The notes below the pieces were generated by a model, which worked only from the letters and a program-made list of their open reading frames with translations, searched no databases and was not told the DNA's origin. Below, piece by piece: positions 43,336 to 52,462 of a stretch of 64,000 nucleotides of DNA. A program made the position numbers and the translations under genes. Origin of the DNA: Candidatus Villigracilis proximus (GTDB lineage: Bacteria > Chloroflexota > Anaerolineae > Anaerolineales > Villigracilaceae); assembly GCA_016715195.1 (NCBI GenBank), contig JADKBB010000007.1, forward strand, positions 65,707 to 129,706. Reading direction: 5' to 3'. The first letter of the stretch is position 1. Each line of letters opens with the position of its first letter.

Positions 43336-43943
43336 CCTTGCGCCGTTGGTGGATCATTCCGGGTGTGGTTGCAGTTTTTGTCGTTTCATTTTTACTGCGA
43401 GATGCGATTCAGCGCACGATCATCCTGCCTTTGGCCTATTTTTGGTGGCTGATTCAATTATCCTATCGGGCTGTGCCGCAGGTGATCTTATGGATGCTAT
43501 TGCTCCTGACCGTATTTGTTTCAATGTTTAGGCTGATCCCGATCAATAAACCAGTCCAGCGTACACGAAAGAATCAACAGGAGCCGCTGTCTGGTCCCAT
43601 TGGAAGTTTTTCCCACTGGATCGAAAAGTCACCGGGCGGGATATATTACAAGTGGCTGGTTGCCAATCGGTTGGGCAAGGCAGCACGTGAGTTGCTCGAT
43701 CAGCGTGAAGGCCGTATTCGAAAAGGATATATGCGCCTTAGCGGTAAAGGTTGGAATCCGCCGCACGAAGTGGATGCGTATCTTGAAGTTGGTTTGAATG
43801 GATCGTTCGCAGAGTTCCCGCGTTCGCGGTGGATGGGCTGGAAATCAAAGCCAACACCATTGGATTTGAATCCGCAGCAGGTGATCGAATATCTTGAAAG
43901 TGAGATGGAGACGAGTCATGACAGAAATCGCAAAGGTATCTGA
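43332..43943 (+). CDS. Membrane protein of the MoxR operon, unknown function
   Basis: 203 residues with two N-terminal membrane helices (about 8-28 and 45-65) and a soluble C-terminal region. The start overlaps the upstream stop (ATGA, 43332-43335), and the 3' end overlaps the moxR start by 26 bases, so translation is tightly coupled. No named domain recognised. Confidence 0.82.
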   Translation: MTLRRWWIIPGVVAVFVVSFLLRDAIQRTIILPLAYFWWLIQLSYRAVPQVILWMLLLLTVFVSMFRLIPINKPVQRTRKNQQEPLSGPIGSFSHWIEKSPGGIYYKWLVANRLGKAARELLDQREGRIRKGYMRLSGKGWNPPHEVDAYLEVGLNGSFAEFPRSRWMGWKSKPTPLDLNPQQVIEYLESEMETSHDRNRKGI

Positions 43944-44871
43944 GTTAAGCAGGCAGGTTATTGATGAAGTGGAACGCGCTGTCGTTGGCAAGCGTGATGT
44001 ACTCGAATCGATCATGGCTGCCGTGTTGGCCGGCGGACATGTTTTATTGGAAGATTATCCCGGCCTTGGCAAAACATTGATCGCGCGCAGTTTTGCATCT
44101 GCACTCGGGTTGGATTTCAAACGCATTCAATTCACTCCCGATCTTTTGCCCGGCGATATCACAGGCGGATATATTTTCAATCGCACAAAGAACAAGTTTG
44201 AGTTGCGTCAGGGACCCGTCTTCACGAATATCCTGCTGGCAGATGAGATCAACCGCGCTTCGCCCAAAACACAATCCGCCTTATTGGAAGCCATGCAGGA
44301 AGGACAGGTCACGATGGAAGGGGAGAGCCTTAAGCTGCCCGATCCTTTTTTGGTGCTTGCCACGCAAAACCCAATTGAATATGAAGGCACCTTCCCATTG
44401 CCCGAAGCGCAGCTTGATCGTTTCATGTTGAAACTTACGGTGGGCTATCCCAGCCTTGAAGAGGAAAAAGAAATCTTGAAGCGCCGCCGTGAGCGCAAAC
44501 AGGATGAACTTACGCTCAGGCAGATCACCAAACCAGCTCAACTACTTGATATGCGTGCCGCGCTTGAAACCGTGCATGTAGACTCTGATCTCGAAGGATA
44601 TATTTCCGCGCTCGTTCATGCCACACGTGTTGATCGTCGAGTTGCCGTGGGAGCAAGTCCGCGCGGATCATTGGCTTTTCTTAAAATGGCGCGCGCTCAT
44701 GCTGTGCTTGCCGGCCGTGATTACATTTTGCCTGATGATGTCAAACACTTCGCCGTGCCCGTTTTGACTCACCGGCTTTTGCTTCAGCCCGAATATTGGA
44801 TGTCACAGCAGATCAATGGTGATGTCATTCGCGATGTATTGCGCACCACTCCAGTACCCGTTATAAAATAA
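43918..44871 (+). CDS. MoxR-family AAA+ ATPase
   Basis: 317 residues from ATG 43918. Walker A EDYPGLGKT (about 45-53), Walker B with LLADEINRA (about 108), sensor 1 in LATQNPIEYEGTFPLPEAQLDRF, and the lid region with VGASPRGSLAFLKMARA. MoxR ATPases act as chaperones that insert metals or activate VWA-type partners; the DUF58 gene two bases downstream is the usual partner. Confidence 0.96.
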   Translation: MTEIAKVSELSRQVIDEVERAVVGKRDVLESIMAAVLAGGHVLLEDYPGLGKTLIARSFASALGLDFKRIQFTPDLLPGDITGGYIFNRTKNKFELRQGPVFTNILLADEINRASPKTQSALLEAMQEGQVTMEGESLKLPDPFLVLATQNPIEYEGTFPLPEAQLDRFMLKLTVGYPSLEEEKEILKRRRERKQDELTLRQITKPAQLLDMRAALETVHVDSDLEGYISALVHATRVDRRVAVGASPRGSLAFLKMARAHAVLAGRDYILPDDVKHFAVPVLTHRLLLQPEYWMSQQINGDVIRDVLRTTPVPVIK

Positions 44872-44872
44872 A

Positions 44873-46138
44873 GTGTATCGTTCCATTCTGCTCGCCGCGT
44901 TTGTCTATGGATTATTACTCACAGGGCTGATCGCCTTGCGCGGTGAATTTATTGCGCTGGCAATTCCCTTTATGCTTTATCTTTTATATGGATTCTGGAG
45001 CGCGCCCGAAGAAATGGATCTGCGCATCGAACGCAGTCTTTCCAACGACCGCACGACTCCTGATTCAGAAATTGTTGTGACAATTACCGTGACCAATCAT
45101 GGATCAGATATCGAGGAACTTTTTCTTAATGATAATATCCCCCCCAATTTGACAGTCCGCATCGGTTCGCCCCGCCACCTGTTTCGGCTTCCGAAGGGCA
45201 GTTCCCACACGTTTACATATACCGTCACAGGCCCGCGCGGCTCATATCCTTTTGAAACCATCTCCGTCGCAGCCGTGGATTTATTCGGTGTGAATCGGCA
45301 TGAGCAATTCATACGAGCCAAAGACCGGTTATTTATCTTCCCTGAATTTAGAAGACTCAAACATGTGTCCATTCGTCCGCGCAGAACACGGGTGTATGCA
45401 GGCTCAATTCCTGCACGCGTCGGCGGCTCTGGGACGGAGTTCTTCGGCGTGCGTGAATATCAATTCGGTGATTCTCCGCGCACCATCAACTGGCGCGTCA
45501 GCGCACGGCATGATGAGAATCTATACTCAAATGAATATCAACAGGAACGTGTGGCAGATGTCGGTTTGGTTTTGGATGCGCGCACTCGTGCGAATCTTCT
45601 TCATCATAACCAATCCATTTTTGAATCTTCAGTGACGGCGATTGCCGCGCTTTCTGATGCTTTTTTGAATCAAGGAAATCGCGTAGGTCTACTGGTTTAT
45701 GGAAATTATCTCGGCTGGACCCTGCCCGGCTATGGAAAGATTCAACGTGAACGCATTATGCAAGCGTTGGCACATGCGGAGATCGGCGTCAGTTCGGTCT
45801 TTGCGGGGCTTGAACATTTATCGCCGCGCATGTTTCCGCCTGAATCACAGATCGTATTGGTTAGTTCATTGGTCAATGACGATTTGAATGTGCTGGTTCA
45901 ATTACGCGGACGGGGTTATCAGGTGCTGGTGATCAGCCCTGACCCGGTCAAATTTGAGCTTGGATTTTTACCGCCATCATCGCAGGTGAATTTGGCCGCG
46001 CGTGTCATCCGCATGGAACGTGACTTATTAATTCATCGTCTTGAGCGTGCGGGGATTCATGTCATCGAGTGGGATGTGTCCATTCCGCTCGATCAGGCTG
46101 TCGGTCCGGTTTTGATGCGCCAAAGGAGAGTATTGTGA
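44873..46138 (+). CDS. DUF58 (VWA-like) protein
   Basis: 421 residues. The start is GTG at 44873, one base after the moxR stop. Two membrane helices lie at the N-terminus (about 5-40), followed by a beta-sandwich region and the DUF58 motif (EFFGVREYQFGDSPRTINWRVSAR, about 185-208, quoted in part) and a VWA-like C-terminal domain. Partner of MoxR in this operon. Confidence 0.94.
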   Translation: MYRSILLAAFVYGLLLTGLIALRGEFIALAIPFMLYLLYGFWSAPEEMDLRIERSLSNDRTTPDSEIVVTITVTNHGSDIEELFLNDNIPPNLTVRIGSPRHLFRLPKGSSHTFTYTVTGPRGSYPFETISVAAVDLFGVNRHEQFIRAKDRLFIFPEFRRLKHVSIRPRRTRVYAGSIPARVGGSGTEFFGVREYQFGDSPRTINWRVSARHDENLYSNEYQQERVADVGLVLDARTRANLLHHNQSIFESSVTAIAALSDAFLNQGNRVGLLVYGNYLGWTLPGYGKIQRERIMQALAHAEIGVSSVFAGLEHLSPRMFPPESQIVLVSSLVNDDLNVLVQLRGRGYQVLVISPDPVKFELGFLPPSSQVNLAARVIRMERDLLIHRLERAGIHVIEWDVSIPLDQAVGPVLMRQRRVL

Positions 46139-46623
46139 CGTTGACCGCACTTATATCCAGCATTGTGATCTGTTCCATATCGCTTGCATATGGTTTTGCC
46201 TTGCGCGGATTTACATCCTTTGCGATTTGGATATTAATATTCGGCGTGGGCTGGTTGATTGCTGTGTGGCAGGAATGGAAATGGTATACACCAGTTGCTT
46301 TATTTCTGGCAACGGTGGCCGCCGCATTTGGTTTATGGTTTGGCTTTATCCCTGGCTGGATGTTTGCCGGTGGTATCTTTGCCCTCTTCGCCTGGGACAT
46401 GTCTGATTTTCGTCAGCGTTTGCGCCTGATGGCAAAAGATGATGACACACGCGGCATTGAGCGCCGTCATCTTTTGCGCATTAGTTTACTCGCCATGCTT
46501 GGATTATTTCTTGCATCCATCACCATGCTGGTGAATGTGCAATTTACTTTTGAATGGAAAGCCCTGCTTGTGATCGTGATTTTGCTTGGGCTTGGTCAAT
46601 TGGTGGGTTGGTTAAAACGCTAG
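46135..46623 (+). CDS. Membrane protein, last gene of the MoxR operon
   Basis: 162 residues with about five membrane helices. The start is GTG 46135, overlapping the DUF58 stop (GTGA), supported by AAAGGAGAG six bases upstream; earlier in-frame ATGs overlap the DUF58 gene. No recognised domain. Confidence 0.8.
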   Translation: MTLTALISSIVICSISLAYGFALRGFTSFAIWILIFGVGWLIAVWQEWKWYTPVALFLATVAAAFGLWFGFIPGWMFAGGIFALFAWDMSDFRQRLRLMAKDDDTRGIERRHLLRISLLAMLGLFLASITMLVNVQFTFEWKALLVIVILLGLGQLVGWLKR

Positions 46624-46630
46624 GAAATTT

Positions 46631-46694
46631 AACCACGAAGTCACCAAGACGCTAAGTTTTTTCTTTGTGACTTCGAGACTTTGTGACTTCGTGG
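46631..46694. repeat. Dispersed inverted repeat (ACCACGAAG family)
   Basis: CCACGAAGTCACCAAG at the left pairs with GTGACTTCGTGG at the right. It separates the convergent MoxR operon and P-loop kinase gene and may also work as a terminator. Confidence 0.7.
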
Positions 46695-47258
46695 CTATCC
46701 ATGACGTTCATCATTTTCTAAATTATTCAACCACGCTTCTGTTTCTTTTGGATGTTTAAAGTGAATCACCTGTAAATGTGAATTTTCAGGCAGGGCAAAG
46801 AGCATCGGGTATTCACGTTTGCGCCGCCAGTAGGTTTTGAACAACCAGTGAAAGAGGGAATTTTCGGACCAAAGTTTTAAATGGGTTAAAAAACTTTCGC
46901 GGTTGCCATGCCATAACTCCACACGCATGATCGATCTGCGTAAAGTGCGGGTGAGCAAACGCCAGAACACAATATGGAATGGATAATCAAGCCAGATCAG
47001 CGTTTGAGCGCGGGGCCAGATCAGGTCACGGGCGACGCTGTAATTTCCTGCCACCACCCAATTTGATGTGCTGGTGGCTTTATCCACGCGTTCGCGGAAG
47101 ATTTCATCGGGTGCTTCGACCCAATTTGCCTCCCAGTGCAATCCGTCCAATTCAATAAAGTCCGCGTTGAGTTTTTCAGCGAGTTGACTCGCCAGCGTCG
47201 TCTTGCCTGAGGATGTGGTGCCGATCACAACAGTGCGTTTAAAGGGGAATATGCTCAT
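46695..47258 (-). CDS. P-loop NTPase, FlaR/adenylate kinase-like
   Basis: 187 residues from ATG 47258. Walker A GTTSSGKT (about 13-20), followed by ADFIELDGLHWEANW, the pattern of the DNA topology modulation protein FlaR group within the adenylate-kinase-like family, and a second conserved W-V-V-A-G-N-Y-S. The family probably phosphorylates a small molecule; the substrate is unknown. It is divergent from the aminotransferase with a 63-base gap; the open frame continues to 47393 but overlaps that gene. Confidence 0.85.
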   Translation of the reverse strand: MSIFPFKRTVVIGTTSSGKTTLASQLAEKLNADFIELDGLHWEANWVEAPDEIFRERVDKATSTSNWVVAGNYSVARDLIWPRAQTLIWLDYPFHIVFWRLLTRTLRRSIMRVELWHGNRESFLTHLKLWSENSLFHWLFKTYWRRKREYPMLFALPENSHLQVIHFKHPKETEAWLNNLENDERHG

Positions 47259-47271
47259 ATATAGTGCGGGA

Positions 47272-47277
47272 TTATAA
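47272..47277 (+). promoter_or_regulatory. -10 box for the aminotransferase gene
   Basis: Consensus TATAAT 45 bases before the ATG, followed by a small AAATC repeat (TCGCAAATCTAAAATCGCAAATC) and AGAGG near the start. No clear -35. Confidence 0.4.
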
Positions 47278-47321
47278 TTTGTCAATCGCAAATCTAAAAT
47301 CGCAAATCCAAAGAGGTTTCC

Positions 47322-48671
47322 ATGTTTGATCTTCCTGATAATGAAATTCTTCCGCTTTCCAAAGAGCATGTCTTCTGGACGTGGTCTGCGCAAGCCAAAG
47401 TAAATCCGATCGCCATCAAGCGCGCCAAAGGCGTGTACTTCTGGGATGTAGACGATAAGCGCTATCTCGATTTCAACTCAATGACGATGTGCGTCAATAT
47501 CGGTCACGGGAATGAACGGGTTATCAAAGCCATGCAAGATCAAGCCGCAGAGTTACCGTATGCCGCGCCGGGCATGGCAACCAAAATCCGCGCTTTGGCG
47601 AGCAAAGCCGTAGCGGATATTACTCCGCAGGGCGCGTTGACCAAAGTCCTTTTCACTCTTGGCGGCGCAGATGCAAACGAGAACGCCATCAAGTTAGCGC
47701 GTGGATATACAAAACGCCATAAGATACTTTCACGTTATCGCTCATATCACGGCGCTTCGGCAGGAGCCATGGCCGCCACAGGCGATCCGCGGCGGGTGGG
47801 TTGGGAGCCAAACTTAATGACAGGTGTGGTGCATTTCCTCGACCCGTATCGTTATCGCTCCACCTTTCATCGCACCAACCCTGATATTTCAGAAGCCGAG
47901 TTCACGCAGGATTATTTGAATCATCTGGAAGAAATTATTCTATATGAAGGTCCCGAATCCATTGCGGGCATTCTTATGGAATCAGTGACCGGCACGAACG
48001 GCATCATCATCCCGCCGCAGGGATACATGCAGGGCGTGCGTGCCTTGTGCGATAAATACGGCATCGTCATGATCTGTGACGAAGTCATGAGCGGATTTGG
48101 CCGCACGGGAAAAATGTTTGCCATCGAACATTGGAATGTTGTGCCCGATATGATTACCATGGCCAAAGGACTCACGTCCGCGTATGCGCCGTTGGGAGCG
48201 GTGGCGATGAAGCCTGAAATTGCAGCAGCTTTCGATGAACATGCTTTTGAAAGCGGACTGACCTACACTTCGCATCCCATTTCATTGGCGGCGGCGGTGG
48301 CGAATATCAGCGTGATGAAAGAAGATAGACTCGTTGAACATTCCGCTGGCATGGGCGCAGTGTTGCGCAAGACGCTGGTTGACCTCGGCGAAGCGCATCC
48401 ATCCATTGGTGAAGTGCGTAATATTGGTTTGTTTGGAATCATTGAATTGGTCAAAGACCGCAAGACCAAAGAGCCGATGGCACCGTGGAACGGGTCATCG
48501 CCTGAAATGGCTGCGCTGAAAAAATATTGCACCGATCACGGATTATTTCTTTACACCCACTGGCATACCGTGTTGATCATTCCGCCCTTGATTATTACTG
48601 AAGAAGAATTAAAAGAAGGCATGGATATTTTGGATAAGGCGCTGGAGATCACTGATAAAGCTGTGAAATAA
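47322..48671 (+). CDS. Class III pyridoxal-phosphate aminotransferase
   Basis: 449 residues, full-length fold-type I class III aminotransferase. The PLP Lys is in TMAKGLTSAYAPLGAV (about 282), the cofactor Asp in MICDEVMSGFGRTG (about 251), and the N-terminal F-W-T-W-S-A-Q stretch resembles taurine/beta-alanine:pyruvate and omega-amino-acid transaminases. The exact amino donor cannot be decided; neighbours give no pathway clue. Two tandem terminator hairpins follow. Confidence 0.93.
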   Translation: MFDLPDNEILPLSKEHVFWTWSAQAKVNPIAIKRAKGVYFWDVDDKRYLDFNSMTMCVNIGHGNERVIKAMQDQAAELPYAAPGMATKIRALASKAVADITPQGALTKVLFTLGGADANENAIKLARGYTKRHKILSRYRSYHGASAGAMAATGDPRRVGWEPNLMTGVVHFLDPYRYRSTFHRTNPDISEAEFTQDYLNHLEEIILYEGPESIAGILMESVTGTNGIIIPPQGYMQGVRALCDKYGIVMICDEVMSGFGRTGKMFAIEHWNVVPDMITMAKGLTSAYAPLGAVAMKPEIAAAFDEHAFESGLTYTSHPISLAAAVANISVMKEDRLVEHSAGMGAVLRKTLVDLGEAHPSIGEVRNIGLFGIIELVKDRKTKEPMAPWNGSSPEMAALKKYCTDHGLFLYTHWHTVLIIPPLIITEEELKEGMDILDKALEITDKAVK

Positions 48672-48681
48672 GCAGTAGACC

Positions 48682-48701
48682 AGACTTCCGAAGTCTTTTT
48701 T
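48682..48701 (+). terminator. Palindromic terminator, first copy
   Basis: AGACTT CCG AAGTCT followed by TTTTTT, 10 bases after the aminotransferase stop codon. Confidence 0.75.
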
Positions 48702-48730
48702 GAGTCGTCCATGCGTGGAGGCTTTAAGAG

Positions 48731-48749
48731 AGACTTCCGAAGTCTTTTT
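48731..48749 (+). terminator. Palindromic terminator, second copy
   Basis: The same AGACTTCCGAAGTCT palindrome followed by TTTT, 49 bases after the first copy; probably a dispersed repeat used as a terminator. Confidence 0.65.
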
Positions 48750-48753
48750 AAAG

Positions 48754-49443
48754 TTAATATAAAAATGGAATGATCCGCTTTGAAGCATGTTTGCGCAAAG
48801 GCCAGACTTTTTTGTATTGCTCAGCATAAATTTTTTCAAGATTGTTCATGCGGTTGATGATGCCCCCCACAAGCGGAAACATTAATGCCAGCCCGGCCCA
48901 TGATCGGCACGCAATTGCAAACCCCAGACAATAAAAAAATAGAGCAAGAAGGATGGGGTAACGGATCCACCTAAAGGGACCTTCATACAATAAAACAGGA
49001 TCATCATATGCCAGCTTGCCTTTGTCTCGCAGATGGTTGGCCCATGCAAGGTTTGCCCACACAGAAAGCATTACGCCGATCAAATAAATTCCAAGCCCCA
49101 GCCAGCGCAATGCCGGATTCTCATTCCACACCAAAATATTTCGTCTATCGCCAAAAGCCGACAAGATAAAAATGATCTCGAATATGTGAACATGCCAGCG
49201 CGCCATGTCAAAACGATGTTCGTGGTGAGGCTCTGGCGGCGTGATATAGGTCACCCATGCATGAAAGATTGCCTGCAATGTGACAATGATCACAAACCCA
49301 GTGCGGGCTGGGTTGGAGAAGAATCCTTCCAGATTGTCAAATCCCCATGCCAGCAGGGGCAGCCCCATCAGGACAAAGGCGCGGGAAAACAACTGCCATA
49401 ACGCAGACCAGATTTTGCTTTTGGAAATTTGATTGAGAGTCAT
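48754..49443 (-). CDS. Isoprenylcysteine carboxyl methyltransferase-like membrane protein
   Basis: 229 residues from ATG 49443; a longer frame would overlap the sensor kinase gene. About five membrane helices, with GPFRWIRYPILLA (about 165-178) matching the ICMT/DUF1295 signature and a C-terminal charged E-x-x-Y-A-E-Q-Y. Likely a SAM-dependent membrane methyltransferase; substrate unknown. It lies 28 bases after the histidine kinase on the same strand, so it is probably part of the two-component operon. Confidence 0.82.
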   Translation of the reverse strand: MTLNQISKSKIWSALWQLFSRAFVLMGLPLLAWGFDNLEGFFSNPARTGFVIIVTLQAIFHAWVTYITPPEPHHEHRFDMARWHVHIFEIIFILSAFGDRRNILVWNENPALRWLGLGIYLIGVMLSVWANLAWANHLRDKGKLAYDDPVLLYEGPFRWIRYPILLALFFYCLGFAIACRSWAGLALMFPLVGGIINRMNNLEKIYAEQYKKVWPLRKHASKRIIPFLY

Positions 49444-49471
49444 TAATCTATCCAACTTGCGAAATATAAAA

Positions 49472-50539
49472 TTACTCAGGCAGCTCAATAATAAACGTCG
49501 TGCCTTTGCCAACTTCACTTTGCGCTTCGATCGTGCCATGATGCGCGAGAATTAATTGTTTTGCAATCGCGAGGCCGAGTCCGCTGTTGGTTCTTTCGGT
49601 GCGGGATTTACTGCCGCGCCAGAATCTGTCGAAGATAAAAGGGATATCTTCCGCGGGGATGCCTGATCCTGTATCCCGAACAGCGATTCGGACTCCGTCG
49701 ACAGTTGATTCTGTTTCGAGAGAAATTGTCCCGGCTTGTGGTGTGTGACGGATGGCGTTGGATATTAAGTTGGATAACACCTGATTCAAGCGGTCATAGT
49801 CTGCGGTGAGTTCTTTATCAGGGTTGCTAATGTTTGATTTCAGAGAAATGCCGAGGGATGCGGCGTGGGAGGAAAAACTTGAAGTGAGATCCTCCATCAG
49901 ATCGGCAAGCAGGAAGCGGGTGGGATGAAGCGGTAATTGCCCTGCTTCCGCCAAAGAAAGAGTCTGTAAGTCATTCACGAGGCGGGCCAGCAGTTTGGTT
50001 TCATCCAATGTGTTGTTGATATTTTCAGGGTTCGGTTCATAGACACCATCGAGGATGCCTTCGAGATTGCCTTGAATGATATGAAGCGGCGTGCGCAGTT
50101 CGTGAGCGATATCGGCGGTGAGATTGCGGCGCTGCTGCTCGGCGCGTTCGAGCTCGCTGACCATTTTATTAAAGCGTTTGATCAACTCTTGAAACTGCGG
50201 TGAATTATGATCGGGGACGCGCACAGAGAGATCACCTTCGGCAACAGAGTCGATGGCGTTGAATATTTGTCCCAGTGGTTTGCCAAGGCGGGCGTATAAA
50301 GTGAAGATGGTAATGATTGCCAGAAAAATAATAGCGAACGGAGCACCGCATATGAGCAGCCAGATATTTCTGACGCCCGAATATTCTGAAAAGATCAGAT
50401 AGAGAACAGCGGCGGTGCCTCCAATAAAAAGCGAGATGACGCTGAAGAAGAAAAATGCAAATGGGAAGAATCGACGACCACCGCGCCAGCGGCGGGATGG
50501 GGGAGAGTTATCGGAATGTTCGTGTGTGTGATTAGCCAT
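49472..50539 (-). CDS. Sensor histidine kinase (BaeS-like)
   Basis: 355 residues. A His/Arg-rich cytoplasmic N-terminus, two membrane helices (about 25-50 and 58-82) with a very short external loop, HAMP (about 85-135), HisKA with His in TADIAHELRTPLH (about 145), and HATPase with NLISNAIRHT, DTGSGIP and GLGLAIAK. Autophosphorylates and passes phosphate to the response regulator encoded 26 bases upstream. Tight membrane loop suggests sensing within the membrane. Confidence 0.96.
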   Translation of the reverse strand: MANHTHEHSDNSPPSRRWRGGRRFFPFAFFFFSVISLFIGGTAAVLYLIFSEYSGVRNIWLLICGAPFAIIFLAIITIFTLYARLGKPLGQIFNAIDSVAEGDLSVRVPDHNSPQFQELIKRFNKMVSELERAEQQRRNLTADIAHELRTPLHIIQGNLEGILDGVYEPNPENINNTLDETKLLARLVNDLQTLSLAEAGQLPLHPTRFLLADLMEDLTSSFSSHAASLGISLKSNISNPDKELTADYDRLNQVLSNLISNAIRHTPQAGTISLETESTVDGVRIAVRDTGSGIPAEDIPFIFDRFWRGSKSRTERTNSGLGLAIAKQLILAHHGTIEAQSEVGKGTTFIIELPE

Positions 50540-50565
50540 GATTAAGTGTTGTAGATCAAAAGTTG

Positions 50566-51243
50566 TTAGTTTTCAATGAAACGATAGCCGATGCCATAGA
50601 CAGTTTCAATGGCGAGGCTGTTTGATTCGGCTTCAAGTTTTTTGCGGAGATTCTTGATGTGTGAGTCTACGCTGCGGTCTATGCTGGATGCGGCTCCGTG
50701 CAGGTCTTCGAGCAACTGTTCGCGGGTAAGGGTTTGTCCCGGGCGACTCGCAAGGATGACAAGCAATTTGAATTCGTGCGGCGTGAGTTTGATGGGACTG
50801 CCATTGAATGTGACGGAATATTTTTCGGTATCTATTTCGAGTGTGCCAATGCGAATGATGGTTGGTAATTTTATATCTCCGCGTGTTCTGCGAAGAAGCG
50901 CACGCACACGGGCGACGAGCGCGCGCGGCGAGAATGGTTTGGTGATGTAATCATCCGCGCCGATCTCAAGGCCGGTGATCTGATCCACTTCTTCGGCGAG
51001 GGCGGTGAGCATGATGATCGGCACGTCGCTCTCACGGCGCAGGATCTTGCAGACTTCACGCCCGTCGATGTTGGGGAGCATAAGGTCGAGGATGATCAGA
51101 TCAGGCTTTTCGCGGCGGGCCGTTGTCAGCGCGGATTGACCGTCTGCGGCGGTGAGGACGCGATAGCCGTTCTTTTCAAGGTAATCACGCGCGAGGCGGG
51201 CGATCTTGGGTTCGTCATCTACGACGAGGATCAGTTCGGTCAT
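50566..51243 (-). CDS. OmpR-family response regulator
   Basis: 225 residues. Receiver domain with acidic pair Asp9/Asp10, phospho-acceptor Asp53 (ILDLMLP) and Lys about 103 (ITKPF); winged-helix DNA-binding domain from about 130, with LTPHEFKLL and the recognition helix SSIDRSVDSHIKNLRKKL. First gene of the two-component operon. GGAGGAG? is not exact, but CCATGACC/TGGGAGG purine-rich bases precede the ATG on the opposite strand. Upstream lie the 51.3 kb repeats. Confidence 0.96.
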   Translation of the reverse strand: MTELILVVDDEPKIARLARDYLEKNGYRVLTAADGQSALTTARREKPDLIILDLMLPNIDGREVCKILRRESDVPIIMLTALAEEVDQITGLEIGADDYITKPFSPRALVARVRALLRRTRGDIKLPTIIRIGTLEIDTEKYSVTFNGSPIKLTPHEFKLLVILASRPGQTLTREQLLEDLHGAASSIDRSVDSHIKNLRKKLEAESNSLAIETVYGIGYRFIEN

Positions 51244-51349
51244 GGGAGGAGTATAAAGGATGAGGGAAGAAAGATGAAGGATGAAAGATGAATTATGAAG
51301 ATAATCGGAAAGAAATATGAAACGTGATGAGAAACGAGTAATGAGTCTT

Positions 51350-51403
51350 TTACTTATTACTTATTACTTATTACTTATTACTTATTACTTATTACTTATT
51401 ACC
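51350..51403. repeat. Heptamer array, unit TTATTAC, flanked by an inverted repeat
   Basis: About seven and a half copies of the unit. GAGAAACGAGTAAT before and ATTACCCGTTTCTC after the array are near inverted copies, so the array sits in the loop of a possible hairpin. A second tract of GATGAAG/AAAGATG units lies at 51255-51300. Confidence 0.9.
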
Positions 51404-51420
51404 CGTTTCTCTTTTCTCTA

Positions 51421-52386
51421 TTAACCTTTAATAACTTCGATCACAACTTTGCCTTTGGTGTGCCCGTTTTCGACATGACGATGTGCCGCGGCGATCTGGC
51501 TGAGGGGATAGGTTTTTTCGATCACAGGTTTTAATTTTCCTTCCTCAAAAAGCTGACGGAAGAAATCCATGTCTTTGTCATTGGGGTTTGCAAGATGCAT
51601 TTTTATGCGTTCATCGCGGGTTAACATGCTGAGAAGAAGTTGTGTTAATTGAAATCTGGCTTTCAATGGGTTTTCTGTAATGTAGATGCCTGTTTCAGTT
51701 AAAGAAGGCTTGCAACTGTAATATGTCCTCCAGCCGACAGCATCCAAAATAACATCATACTTTTTGCCGTTTTTGGTGAAATCCTCTTTGGTGTAATCGA
51801 TCATGTGGTCTGCCCCAAGTTTTTTCACCCAGGCAAGATTGGGTGTGCTGCATACAGCAGTGACTTCTGTTTCATAATATTTTGCCAGTTGAACAGCGAA
51901 ATGCCCAATACCGCCCGATGCGCCATAGATCAAAACTTTTTGTCCCTTTTTGATTTGGGCGATGTCTCTTAATGCCTGAAGCGCTGTCAATGCGGCGCAT
52001 GGGATGGCTGCTGCTTCCTGAAAGGTGGCGTTCTTCGGCATCAGAGTTATTCGGTCTTCACGCACGCGTACATATTCCGCATGTGACCCGACACAACTTC
52101 CGAAGACACGGTCACCTACTTTGAATCTGGTCACGTTTTTGCCAACGGATTCAACTGTCCCTGCAACATCTATGCCCAGTATTTGCTGTTTGGGCTTTAG
52201 AAAGCCATTACTTGATCGGGTAGGCAGAAATCCCTTTCTCAATAGATAATCATACGGGTTGACTGATGCACTGTGTACTTTTATTAATACTCTGTCTTCA
52301 TCACCATCTTGAATCGATGGCTGGACAACATCTTCTATTTTTAAGACTTCGGGGCGACCATACGATCTGTAAACTGCGGCTTTCAT
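51421..52386 (-). CDS. NAD(P)-dependent MDR oxidoreductase (quinone reductase/zeta-crystallin type)
   Basis: 321 residues. GroES-like N-terminus and Rossmann domain with IYGASGGIGHFAVQLAKYY (about 150-168). No zinc-binding Cys cluster, as expected for quinone oxidoreductases. NADPH-dependent reduction of quinones or enones is likely. CAGGAG precedes the ATG. Separated from the upstream small membrane protein gene by a 14-bp hairpin. Confidence 0.93.
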   Translation of the reverse strand: MKAAVYRSYGRPEVLKIEDVVQPSIQDGDEDRVLIKVHSASVNPYDYLLRKGFLPTRSSNGFLKPKQQILGIDVAGTVESVGKNVTRFKVGDRVFGSCVGSHAEYVRVREDRITLMPKNATFQEAAAIPCAALTALQALRDIAQIKKGQKVLIYGASGGIGHFAVQLAKYYETEVTAVCSTPNLAWVKKLGADHMIDYTKEDFTKNGKKYDVILDAVGWRTYYSCKPSLTETGIYITENPLKARFQLTQLLLSMLTRDERIKMHLANPNDKDMDFFRQLFEEGKLKPVIEKTYPLSQIAAAHRHVENGHTKGKVVIEVIKG

Positions 52387-52419
52387 AAGGGCATTCTCCT
52401 GTAAGGTGATTTTATGTTT

Positions 52420-52453
52420 GCCAGCCCAATCCTGTATGCAGGGTTGGGCTGGC
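52420..52453 (-). terminator. 14-bp hairpin between the small membrane protein and MDR genes
   Basis: 52420-52433 pairs with 52440-52453 (one G-T pair, loop of 6). The bases after it on the minus strand are A-rich rather than a T-run, so termination is uncertain. Confidence 0.45.
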
Positions 52454-52462
52454 GTTTACAAA

